From: Sulfurimonas sp.
Lineage (GTDB): Bacteria; Campylobacterota; Campylobacteria; Campylobacterales; Sulfurimonadaceae
Direction: 5' to 3'
Length of the DNA: 8,360 nt
Assembly (NCBI GenBank): GCA_002733945.2
Contig: NVXO02000002.1
Span: forward strand, 400,376-408,735
The notes beneath the pieces are model-generated. The model did no database searches, was not told where the DNA came from, and saw only the letters and a list, made by a program, of their open reading frames with translations. Both the position numbers and the translations under genes were made by a program. Positions 1 to 5,325 of this stretch are shown one piece after another; the stretch's first letter is position 1, and every line of letters starts with the position of its first letter.

Positions 1-1
1 A

Positions 2-343
2 GATCAAATAATAGACTACTTTGACTTCGATAACATGCTCAAAGCAGAGCCAGATTTTTGTCCAATGTATGCAAAAAATAAAAAATGCCACGATATGGAA
101 AAACTCAACTGTTATCTCTGCGCCTGTCCGAACTTTCGTTTTGATGATGAGGGTATAAAAAAAGTCGAGAAAAATACACAGTTTAGCTTTTGTAACATAG
201 AGTCAAAAGATGGTAGACAAGGTGTTTACGGAGATAAAATTCACCAAGACTGCTCAAAATGTGGTGTTCCTCATCACCGTTCTTATGTAGAGAAACATTT
301 TGATTTAGAGTGGACTAACGTAATGAAGCAGTGTATCCTCTAA
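2..343 (+). CDS. Cysteine-rich small domain protein of a cobalamin locus (5' end probably outside window)
   Basis: Small protein with nine cysteines. Counting from the ATG at 35 they are C9, C18, C26, C29, C31, C53, C73, C76 and C100, with histidines at 70, 80 and 81. The clustered NCYLCACPNF and HQDCSKCGVPHH motifs suggest a metal site, most likely zinc or an Fe-S cluster. This matches what I know of the cysteine-rich small domain family (PF04071-like), often found beside cobalamin genes but without an established reaction. The frame is open from base 2 through the ATG at 35, the preceding residues (IIDYFDFDN) look like coding sequence, and no Shine-Dalgarno precedes that ATG, so the true start is probably upstream of the window. 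If ATG 35 is the start, the protein is 102 aa. The next gene begins 2 bp after its stop, which suggests one operon with the kinase, antitoxin-like gene and cobD. Confidence 0.75.
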   Translation, partial: DQIIDYFDFDNMLKAEPDFCPMYAKNKKCHDMEKLNCYLCACPNFRFDDEGIKKVEKNTQFSFCNIESKDGRQGVYGDKIHQDCSKCGVPHHRSYVEKHFDLEWTNVMKQCIL

Positions 344-345
344 CA

Positions 346-1143
346 ATGGGTGTTAAAACTTTCATCTCTTTAGTGGATGTAAACATGCTCTTTCCAGCCT
401 TTACCTTTACAAAACTGCGTGCGACTCACGAGGGTATAATAGACACAACATATATAGTCTCAACTGCCACACACTCCTATATCTTAAAAAAGTACGAGAG
501 AGATATAGATGAAAAGATACACCAAGACAAAAAACTACTCAAAAAGCTTAAAGCATCTGGTTTGAATGTTCCCTCTTTTGTAGCAAGTTCTGAGGGATGG
601 CACCTGTATGAAAAGCTAAAAGGCAAACAGCCAAAAGATGTGAAGAGTTTTCATATTCAAGCACTGGCAAGATTTATGGCTAAAATGCATAAAAAAACTG
701 CCAAAATGAGTGCGCATTCTAAGTTTATACACCGATACAACATCCAAAATGTACTTATTTTTACTAAACTCAACTACTTTGCTTATTATAAAAAGCTCCA
801 AGTACTTCGTAACCTAACACAACAAAATGATGGCATCATTCATGGAGATATTTTTAAAGACAATACCATCTTTGATGGCGAAAAAATAGGAGTTATAGAC
901 TTTATAGATGCTGCAAATGGCGAGTTTGTTTTTGACATAGCAGTAGCGCTTATCACTTTTAACACTAACAAAAACAACCCCTATTTCTTAAATCTATTTT
1001 TAAATACCTACAACCAAAAAGCTCCAAAAAAGATACACAAAACTCAACTCTTAAAAAACATCAAATTAGCTTCTAAGTTTTACGCCCTACTTCGCATCAA
1101 CAAGTATAAAAACACTTCGCGTGCTAAAGAACTTATATTTTAG
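346..1143 (+). CDS. Aminoglycoside-phosphotransferase/homoserine-kinase-II-fold small-molecule kinase
   Basis: A 265-aa cytoplasmic protein of the APH/choline-kinase/ThrB2 fold. An N-lobe nucleotide-binding stretch (GIIDTTYIV about residues 30-38, candidate ATP lysine in YILKKYER at 48-49) is followed by the catalytic loop IIHGDIFKDN (HGD at 166-168, N173) and the metal-binding IDF at 184-186 (D185). All catalytic residues are present. The closest familiar pattern is type II homoserine kinase, but its position two genes before cobD suggests it may phosphorylate threonine or serine to make the CobD substrate; that is inference. I chose ATG 346 because GVKTFISL reads like the family's N-terminus; a GTG at 331 (overlapping the previous gene) and an ATG at 385 are alternatives, and none has a strong ribosome binding site. 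A genuine ThrB, or a methylthioribose- or choline-type kinase, remains possible. Confidence 0.75.
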   Translation: MGVKTFISLVDVNMLFPAFTFTKLRATHEGIIDTTYIVSTATHSYILKKYERDIDEKIHQDKKLLKKLKASGLNVPSFVASSEGWHLYEKLKGKQPKDVKSFHIQALARFMAKMHKKTAKMSAHSKFIHRYNIQNVLIFTKLNYFAYYKKLQVLRNLTQQNDGIIHGDIFKDNTIFDGEKIGVIDFIDAANGEFVFDIAVALITFNTNKNNPYFLNLFLNTYNQKAPKKIHKTQLLKNIKLASKFYALLRINKYKNTSRAKELIF

Positions 1144-1156
1144 GTAAAATTACAGT

Positions 1157-1363
1157 ATGAATATTCACATAAACCAAGAGAACTATGAAAACCTTGATAC
1201 CTTTAAAAAGATTCTCAAAAAAGATGAATCGACTATAATAAATGAAGCCCTAGAGGTCTACTTTACTGCACAACAAAAAATTCTTTTAGAAAAGAACCTT
1301 GATAATGAAAATGCTATGACAAACTTAGACTTTGATGAGTTTTGGGATGATGTTGAGATATGA
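1157..1363 (+). CDS. Ribbon-helix-helix antitoxin-like small protein
   Basis: A 68-aa protein. Residues 2-40 fit a ribbon-helix-helix DNA-binding fold: a short N-terminal strand (NIHI), a helix (ENLDTFKKIL), a turn, and a second helix (STIINEALEVYFT). The acidic tail LDFDEFWDDVEI (57-68) is typical of type II antitoxins, where such tails bind the toxin. No toxin gene lies beside it: the upstream neighbour is the kinase (13-bp gap) and the downstream neighbour is cobD. Its TGA stop overlaps the cobD ATG in an ATGA, so cobD is probably translationally coupled to it. It may be an orphan antitoxin left from a lost toxin-antitoxin pair, or may have been recruited as a regulator of the cob operon. 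The Shine-Dalgarno is weak. The fold call is by pattern only. Confidence 0.65.
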   Translation: MNIHINQENYENLDTFKKILKKDESTIINEALEVYFTAQQKILLEKNLDNENAMTNLDFDEFWDDVEI

Positions 1364-2364
1364 AACATGGTGCAAATATTTACAAGTATGCCAAAAGAAT
1401 AGAGTGTGAACCACAAGAGTTAATAGACTTCTCTTCAAACATCAACCTCTATCAACCAGAGATAAACTTTTCACTCTCAAGTAAAGAAGTCGCAAAGTAC
1501 CCAGACAGTGAGTATAAAGATTTTCGTGGATTTTTAGCACAAAAATATGAACTAAAAAAGAGTCAAATAGCACTCTTTTGTGGTGCAACAACGGCTATTT
1601 ATGAGCTTTTTTCTTCCCTTAAACGCAAGAATGTTTTTTTATACGCTCCTCTGTATGGCGAGTATGAAAAAGCAGCCCTGGCTGCAAAAAAGAACATCTA
1701 TAAAATCAACCGAATAGAAGATGAAACGCAGGCCCCTCTTGATGATTCTATAGTTGTTTTTGTAAACCCTTCTACACCAGAAGGCACTTACTATAAAAAC
1801 ATCAAAGAGCTTATGAGTTCTTGGATGGAACTTGAGTGTACTATCATTTTAGATGAGAGTTTTTTAGAGTTCGAAGAGTTGGAATCAATGAGAGAAGAGA
1901 TAAACAACTACAAAAGGCTCTATATCATCCAGTCTTTTTCAAAGTTTTACTCTTGTGCAGGGGTGAGAGTCGGAGCGATATTTTCAAACAAAAACAATAT
2001 ACAAAAACTCCAAACACCACTGTGGCATCTATCAAGTTTAGATGTAAACTTCTTAAAACAACGTCTTGCAGATGAAAGTTTTGCACAAAAAAGCAGAGAG
2101 CTTCATAAAGCACAAAAAGAAGAACTAAACAACATACTCACTGAGTCTAAACTCTTCACCGAGATAGTAGAGAGTGACAGTAACTTCATCCTCGCCTACA
2201 CTCCAAATGGCGAAGAGTTATGGGAAAAGCTACTCGAGAAAAAGATACTTGTACGAAAATGTGCAAGTTTTGACTATCTCAACAACAACTGGCTGCGTTT
2301 CGCTGTCAAAGATGACATCTCACATACAGCGCTCAAAGAAGCACTGCATCAAGTAAAGAGTTAA
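1360..2364 (+). CDS. cobD: CobD, PLP-dependent L-threonine-O-3-phosphate decarboxylase (B12 synthesis)
   Basis: A 334-aa fold-type I PLP enzyme. CobD decarboxylates threonine-O-3-phosphate to (R)-1-amino-2-propanol O-2-phosphate, the linker that CbiB attaches to cobyric acid; some Campylobacterota relatives use serine phosphate and make ethanolamine phosphate. The N-terminus HGANIYKYAK...DFSSNIN (3-29) is the CobD signature that distinguishes it from histidinol-phosphate aminotransferase (HisC). NPSTPEG (136-142), LDESFLEF (164-171), the PLP lysine K195 in QSFSKFYSCAGVRVG with R203, and R313 in NWLRFAVKD are all in place. Length is somewhat short of the usual 350-360 aa but nothing catalytic is missing. 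The start overlaps the preceding stop by 4 bp (ATGA). It is the last gene of the left-hand cob run and is followed by a candidate terminator. HisC is the main alternative but less likely given the context. Confidence 0.87.
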   Translation: MKHGANIYKYAKRIECEPQELIDFSSNINLYQPEINFSLSSKEVAKYPDSEYKDFRGFLAQKYELKKSQIALFCGATTAIYELFSSLKRKNVFLYAPLYGEYEKAALAAKKNIYKINRIEDETQAPLDDSIVVFVNPSTPEGTYYKNIKELMSSWMELECTIILDESFLEFEELESMREEINNYKRLYIIQSFSKFYSCAGVRVGAIFSNKNNIQKLQTPLWHLSSLDVNFLKQRLADESFAQKSRELHKAQKEELNNILTESKLFTEIVESDSNFILAYTPNGEELWEKLLEKKILVRKCASFDYLNNNWLRFAVKDDISHTALKEALHQVKS

Positions 2365-2386
2365 AGTCGCTCATTTCACTACTCTC

Positions 2387-2420
2387 TTAAGGGACATTAT
2401 GTCCTTTTAATGCTTTTTTT
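2387..2420 (+). terminator. Candidate terminator after cobD, built on a GGACAT-T-ATGTCC palindrome
   Basis: GGACAT (2392-2397) and ATGTCC (2399-2404) are perfect inverted arms around one T. Flanking TTAA on both sides extends the stem with one bulge and a G-T pair. A run of seven Ts follows at 2414-2420, about nine bases after the core arms. The position 22 bp after the cobD stop fits a rho-independent terminator, but the odd palindromic centre would also suit a protein-binding site. Confidence 0.5.
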
Positions 2421-2430
2421 GACAAATAAG

Positions 2431-2445
2431 GGAACATTATGTTCC
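2431..2445. repeat. Second palindrome GGAACAT-T-ATGTTCC
   Basis: Perfect 7-bp arms GGAACAT (2431-2437) and ATGTTCC (2439-2445) surround a single T. It is a near copy of the palindrome at 2392-2404, from which it differs by one extra A/T pair; both are preceded by AAG. The second copy has no close T-run, so it is not an obvious terminator. A paired operator or a small dispersed palindromic repeat are both possible. Confidence 0.5.
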
Positions 2446-2460
2446 AATAAGAGTATATTT

Positions 2461-2480
2461 TGTCTTAAAAAGACACTTTT
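2461..2480 (+). terminator. Weak hairpin with T-run
   Basis: TGTCTT (2461-2466) and AAGACA (2470-2475) form a 6-bp stem with an AAA loop, followed by CTTTTT. It could add to termination downstream of cobD. The stem is AT-rich and weak, and it may be chance in this AT-rich stretch. Confidence 0.25.
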
Positions 2481-2551
2481 TCCTTAAGAAACCTACTGTA
2501 AAGTTTATAGAAATACTCCAAAACATCCATTTTAAGCTCTTCTTCTGTTTT
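2465..2551 (-). pseudogene. Possible C-terminal coding remnant
   Basis: The minus strand reads 28 codons between two stops. They include EEELKMDVLEYF and YKLYSRFLKEKVSF, a charged amphipathic sequence that looks like the end of a real protein rather than random AT-rich DNA. There is no supporting gene body upstream and no recognisable family. I report it only as a possible relic. Confidence 0.15.
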
Positions 2552-2623
2552 TTAGTAACATTTTTAGTGTCTTTTAATTCTAGATATTAAGGCTAATGTA
2601 ACTATAATGGGGATGAATAAATA

Positions 2624-2818
2624 GTTGTACGTTCCCGCAGAGCGAGAACGTACAACGGCGAAGCTGAGCCCTAAACGGGTCACCAACCATTTGTCGTATT
2701 TCGCTACGCTACATACAACAAATGGCAGGAGTCCCACATCAAGGTATCTTCCAGAAAATCGCAAGCGAATTTTCCGAAATATACATTAATGGAGCTCAGC
2801 TTCGCCGTTATACTCCAT
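2624..2818. repeat. Large foldable inverted-repeat element, attC-like ends
   Basis: This element is GC-richer than its flank: 83 of 180 bases (46%) at 2641-2820 against 15 of 60 at 2521-2580, counted by hand. Outer stem: AACGGCGAAGCTGAGC (2654-2669) is exactly complementary to 2794-2809, and the pairing extends to 2650/2813 with one mismatch. Inside are a 13-bp hairpin (2687-2699 with 2713-2725, one mismatch) and a GAAAATCGC/GCGAATTTTC hairpin (2754-2774). Just outside, GTTGTACGTTC (2624-2634) pairs with 2646-2656, followed by CGC/GCG around an AGA loop. Outer boxes GTACAAC (2650) and GTTATAC (2807), with inner GCTGAGC/GCTCAGC six bases in, mimic the R''-L''...L'-R' layout of integron attC sites. 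Unlike attC, the spacer between boxes pairs fully. It may instead be a non-autonomous mobile repeat or a structured RNA. Confidence 0.6.
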
Positions 2819-2826
2819 CACAAACA

Positions 2827-2855
2827 TTGACTAAATATTAAAATATCATTATAAT
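2827..2855 (+). promoter_or_regulatory. Strong sigma-70-type promoter for brnTA
   Basis: TTGACT (2827-2832), a 17-bp spacer and TATAAT (2850-2855) form a near-consensus promoter, directly after the foldable element. The expected transcription start (about 7 bp after the -10 box) falls on or next to the brnT ATG at 2862. A second TATAAT begins at 2855 and would put the start inside the gene. Confidence 0.7.
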
Positions 2856-2861
2856 ATAATT

Positions 2862-3155
2862 ATGAATACATTAAAATTTGATTGGGACAAAAATAAGGCA
2901 ACAAAAAATCTTGCCAAGCATAAAGTTTCTTTTAAAGAAGCTCAATCTGTCTTTGACGATGATTTTGCTAGGTTAATTCCTGATCCAGATCACTCTGAAA
3001 GTGAAGATCGATTTATCTTACTTGGATTAAGTTGCTCTTTAAAAGTTCTAGTTGTTGTGCATTGCTACAAAGACGAAGAAAATATTATTCGTCTTATCTC
3101 TGCAAGAAAAGCAACAAAGCCAGAGTCAAAAATATACAAGGAGTATTTATTATGA
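2862..3155 (+). CDS. brnT: BrnT-family ribonuclease toxin
   Basis: A 97-aa protein matching the BrnT toxin pattern from end to end: FDWDKNKATKNLAKHKVSFKEA near the N-terminus (shown only as motif FDWDxNKAxxNLxKHxVSF, residues 6-24), VFDD at 30-33, E48/R50 in SEDRFILLG, a central strand VLVVVHCY (62-69), and the C-terminal ISARKAT (79-85). BrnT is a RelE-like-fold RNase that stops growth by cutting RNA; it is neutralised by BrnA, and the pair represses its own promoter. Length is normal. The start is the ATG 6 bp after the -10 box; there is no Shine-Dalgarno, so the mRNA may be leaderless. The stop overlaps the brnA ATG by 4 bp (ATGA). The toxin-first order is usual for this family. Confidence 0.9.
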   Translation: MNTLKFDWDKNKATKNLAKHKVSFKEAQSVFDDDFARLIPDPDHSESEDRFILLGLSCSLKVLVVVHCYKDEENIIRLISARKATKPESKIYKEYLL

Positions 3156-3361
3156 GAGAAGAATACGATTTTAGTAACTCAGTTACAAACCCTTATGCAA
3201 AGCATGTCAAAAAACAAATTTCAATTCGTATTGAAATTGATACAATTGATTACTTTAAAGATTTAGCAAAAGAAACAGGTATAACTTATCAAAATTTGAT
3301 AAATTCTTATTTAACTGAATGTGCTCATAAGCATGTGAAACCTGAATTAAAATGGGCTTAA
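3152..3361 (+). CDS. brnA: BrnA-family antitoxin
   Basis: A 69-aa antitoxin. YDFSNSVTNPYAKHVKK (5-21) is the toxin-binding N-terminal part typical of BrnA, followed by a ribbon-helix-helix segment ISIRIEIDTIDYFKDLAKE (23-41) and TGITYQNLINSYL (42-54). It should bind and block BrnT and repress the brnTA promoter. ATG 3152 is chosen because it overlaps the brnT stop and has a good AAGGAG (3138-3143) 8 bp upstream; an in-frame start at 3032 would run inside brnT in another frame and is not credible. The strong ribosome binding site, absent for brnT, should favour antitoxin production. A 33-bp repeat begins 9 bp after its stop. Confidence 0.88.
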   Translation: MREEYDFSNSVTNPYAKHVKKQISIRIEIDTIDYFKDLAKETGITYQNLINSYLTECAHKHVKPELKWA

Positions 3362-3367
3362 ATAAAA

Positions 3368-3406
3368 GTATAACGGAAATTTATTGACTCTCTTTAACCG
3401 TTATAT
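3368..3406. repeat. Repeat copy 1 (33 bp) with inverted ends TATAACGG/CCGTTATA
   Basis: Bases 3371-3403 match 5326-5358 at 29 of 33 positions. TATAACGG (3369-3376) is exactly complementary to CCGTTATA (3398-3405), enclosing a 21-base loop. The 8-mer CCGTTATA is also the right end of the large element at 2805-2812. It lies just after the brnA stop. Possible roles are a recombination or attachment site, a degenerate attC-like site (39 bp, too short for a standard one), or a transcript-end hairpin. Confidence 0.7.
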
Positions 3407-3432
3407 AGAAAAGTTACTCAATTAAGAACATT

Positions 3433-3591
3433 ATGATTATGAAATCAAAAGACAATAAGTTTAATAAACAAAATGGACTATTCTTTATGGCTACAATGAC
3501 AAAATAATGTAAACCCTTATCTCTGCAATTAAAAAAACTAGTTATAAAAGATCTTGTTTTATATACGAATGAAAAAGTAGGTAAAGAATAA
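3433..3591 (+). pseudogene. Possible remnant of a small gene before rhuM
   Basis: One frame reads MIMKSKDNKFNKQNG...ATMTK to a TAA at 3505-3507, then continues in the same frame as KPLSLQLKKLVIKDL...VGKE to a TAA at 3589-3591. That final stop overlaps the rhuM ATG by one base (TAATG), a typical coupling arrangement. One internal stop in an otherwise protein-like frame of about 52 codons suggests a broken gene. I recognise no family. Otherwise the 229 bp between brnA and rhuM hold only the repeat; no convincing rhuM promoter is visible. Confidence 0.25.
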
Positions 3592-4601
3592 TGAATATAC
3601 TAAGTTTAAAAGATGAATTAACAGAATTTTTACTTTATACAAGCAATGAAAGTGACATCAAAATAGAAATTTTTATGCACAACGAAACAGTCTGGCTTCC
3701 TCAAAAGAGAATGGCAGAGCTTTTTGGTGTGGATGTTTCAACCATAAATGAACACCTTAAAAATATCTACAAAAGCCATGAACTCAAAGAAGAAGCAACT
3801 ATTGGGAAATTCCCAATAGTTCAAACTGAGGGTAAAAGAGAAGTGAAACGCGAAGTAAATGTTTATAACCTAGATGTTATTCTTTCAGTTGGTTATCGCG
3901 TAAATTCATCTAAGGCAACACAGTTCCGTATATGGGCTACTAGTGTTTTAAAAGAGTACATCATCAAAGGCTTTGCGATGGATGATGAGAGAATGAAAAA
4001 TGGTCGCTACTTTGGTAAAGATTATTTTAAAGAGCTACTTGAAAGAGTTCGCTCTATTCGTACAAGTGAAAGACGAATATACCAACAAATCACCGATATA
4101 TTTGCAGAGTGCAGTATGGACTACGATAAGAACTCACAAACTACCAAAGACTTTTATGCAACCGTACAGAACAAGTTTCACTTTGCCATCACAGGTAAAA
4201 CGGCTGCTGAAATTGTATATGAAAATGCAGATATAAAAAAGCCCAATATGGGGTTGACTTCTTGGAAAAATTCACCTGATGGAAGAGTTTTAAAATCAGA
4301 TACATCTATTGCAAAAAACTATCTACAAGAGGGTGACATTAAGAAGCTCGAAAGAACTATAGGTGCCTATTTTGACTATATTGAAAGAATTATTGAAAAT
4401 AGACAAGAACTGAGTATGAAAGATGTAAGTGAATCGGTAAATAAGTTTTTAGAATTTAATGAGTTTCAAGTTCTTGAGGGAAAAGGCTCAATATCTCATA
4501 TAGAAGCTAAAGAAAAAGCTTCAAAAGAGTACGATGAGTTTAATAAAATACAAAAGATAGAGTCTGACTTTGATAAAGAGATGAAGAAGTTACTGAGTTA
4601 A
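3591..4601 (+). CDS. rhuM: RhuM-family protein
   Basis: A 336-aa full-length member of the RhuM family (named from Salmonella SPI-3; biochemical role not established). EFLLYTSNE...KIEIFMHNETVWLPQKRMAELF (12-45) opens the protein, and VWLPQKRMAELFGVDVSTIN (34-53) reads like a helix-turn-helix. The hallmark YNLDVILSVGYRVNSSKATQ (92-111), FRIWATSVLKEYIIKGFAMD (112-131) and DDERMKN follow. The C-terminal half is helical and charged and ends in a lysine-rich tail. It is predicted cytoplasmic, with no membrane segment. Start ATG 3591 fits the usual N-terminus, although the ribosome binding site (AGG at 3579-3581) is poor. The gene shares a repeat-bounded block with the Phd/RelE pair. An exceptional 12-bp-arm palindrome lies at 3797-3821 inside the gene. 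DNA-binding or regulatory activity is inference. Confidence 0.88.
   Translation: MNILSLKDELTEFLLYTSNESDIKIEIFMHNETVWLPQKRMAELFGVDVSTINEHLKNIYKSHELKEEATIGKFPIVQTEGKREVKREVNVYNLDVILSVGYRVNSSKATQFRIWATSVLKEYIIKGFAMDDERMKNGRYFGKDYFKELLERVRSIRTSERRIYQQITDIFAECSMDYDKNSQTTKDFYATVQNKFHFAITGKTAAEIVYENADIKKPNMGLTSWKNSPDGRVLKSDTSIAKNYLQEGDIKKLERTIGAYFDYIERIIENRQELSMKDVSESVNKFLEFNEFQVLEGKGSISHIEAKEKASKEYDEFNKIQKIESDFDKEMKKLLS
3797..3821. repeat. 25-bp palindrome inside rhuM
   Basis: AACTATTGGGAA (3797-3808) and TTCCCAATAGTT (3810-3821) are perfect 12-bp inverted arms around one A. It falls in codons for ATIGKFPIVQ. In 8.4 kb a chance palindrome this long is unlikely even with AT bias. It could be an operator or an mRNA hairpin. 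Confidence 0.7.
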
Positions 4602-4662
4602 AAGGCACACAATAAGTATGAGGAGTCAAATGTTAGCATCACATTTGCATATTAAGTCTTAA

Positions 4663-4689
4663 TTTGGTACAATAAAAGGACTGAAGGAG
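4663..4689 (+). promoter_or_regulatory. Extended -10 promoter and Shine-Dalgarno for the Phd/RelE pair
   Basis: TTGGTACAAT (4664-4673) is an extended -10 element (TGnTACAAT) without a clear -35 box. AAGGAG (4684-4689) sits 5 bp before the antitoxin ATG at 4695. The leader would be only about 15 bases. This gives the pair its own promoter, separate from rhuM. Confidence 0.55.
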
Positions 4690-4694
4690 ATTTT

Positions 4695-4970
4695 ATGCAA
4701 ATTGTAAATGATATAAAGCCTGTTACCTATCTAAAAAGCAGAGCAGCTGATGTTCTAAAATATATTAATGAAACTCATAGACCTATGATAATCACACAAA
4801 ATGGTGAAGCTAAAGCTGTTATACAAGATCCAAAGAGTTATGAAGATATGAAAAATGCTCTTGCTATAATGAAGCTTCTTTCATTTGCAGAAGAAGATAT
4901 TAGAAGTGGGAATCTTCATACCCAAGAAGATGTCTTTAACTCAGTAGAAGAACTCTTGTCAAATGAGTAA
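4695..4970 (+). CDS. Phd/YefM-family antitoxin
   Basis: A 91-aa type II antitoxin. The N-terminal DNA-binding half has the Phd/YefM pattern: VNDIKPVTYLKSRAADVLKY (4-23) followed by RPMIITQNGEAKAVI (29-43), the strand-turn-strand typical of the family, then SYEDMKNALAIMKLL (48-62). The acidic tail FAEEDIRSG...EDVFNSVEELL (64-88) would wrap the toxin. It should neutralise the RelE/ParE protein encoded immediately downstream and repress its own promoter. It has a strong AAGGAG and a candidate extended -10 promoter. The stop overlaps the toxin start by 8 bp (ATGAGTAA), so the two are co-translated. Nothing looks damaged. Confidence 0.88.
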   Translation: MQIVNDIKPVTYLKSRAADVLKYINETHRPMIITQNGEAKAVIQDPKSYEDMKNALAIMKLLSFAEEDIRSGNLHTQEDVFNSVEELLSNE

Positions 4971-5319
4971 AACTTATAAAGTTAAATGGACTTCAAATGC
5001 AAAAGATGACCTTTTAAATATTATTGATTATATCAAAAAAGATAGTTTAAGTGCTGCAAGAAAAGTTTATGGACAAATAAAAGAAAAAGCACAATCTAGC
5101 AACTTTTTTCCTTTAAGAGGTAGAGTAGTTCCTGAACTTCTAAAAGAGGGTATAACTATTTATAGAGAACTGATTGAACAACCTTGGAGAATTATGTATA
5201 AAATTGAACAGGACACTGTTTATATTATGGCTATTTTTGATTCAAGACAAAATGTAGAAGAGTTGTTATTACAAAAACTATTAAGAGGGCATATACTAAC
5301 AAAACAGAGTATCCAATAA
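4963..5319 (+). CDS. RelE/ParE-family toxin
   Basis: A 118-aa toxin of the RelE/ParE superfamily. WTSNAKDDLLNIIDYI (9-24) forms the first helices, FPLRGRVVPEL (49-59) the conserved turn, and YRELIE (67-72), PWRIMYKIEQDTVYIMAIF (74-92) and DSRQNVEELL (93-102) the C-terminal strands and motif. The R-I-Y-I pattern and the D-SRQN end are closer to ParE-like members; whether it cuts mRNA on the ribosome or targets gyrase cannot be told from the sequence. The last 10 or so residues (RGHILTKQSIQ) extend slightly past the usual end. Its start lies inside the antitoxin gene. A 33-bp repeat begins 6 bp after its stop. Confidence 0.88.
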   Translation: MSKTYKVKWTSNAKDDLLNIIDYIKKDSLSAARKVYGQIKEKAQSSNFFPLRGRVVPELLKEGITIYRELIEQPWRIMYKIEQDTVYIMAIFDSRQNVEELLLQKLLRGHILTKQSIQ

Positions 5320-5325
5320 ATTACC

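Noticed and set aside
616..801. Minus-strand frame inside the kinase gene
   Set aside because: Antisense to a complete, motif-bearing gene; no independent signals.
1925..2113. Minus-strand frame inside cobD
   Set aside because: Antisense to the PLP-lysine region of a convincing gene; no ribosome binding site or family.
2564..2764. 66-codon minus-strand frame with a hydrophobic tail (YLFIPIIVTLALISRIKRH)
   Set aside because: Most of it lies across the hairpins of the foldable element and only the tail looks protein-like. No Shine-Dalgarno or family recognised; judged a by-product of the repeat structure.
2650..2813. Calling this element a genuine integron attC site
   Set aside because: Box order and spacing fit, but the spacer between R and L boxes is fully paired, the boxes deviate from GTTRRRY, no extrahelical bases are evident and there is no integrase in the window. 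Kept as attC-like only.
3368..3406. Calling repeat copies 1 and 2 attC sites
   Set aside because: At about 39 bp they are shorter than known attC sites and have no clear L boxes.
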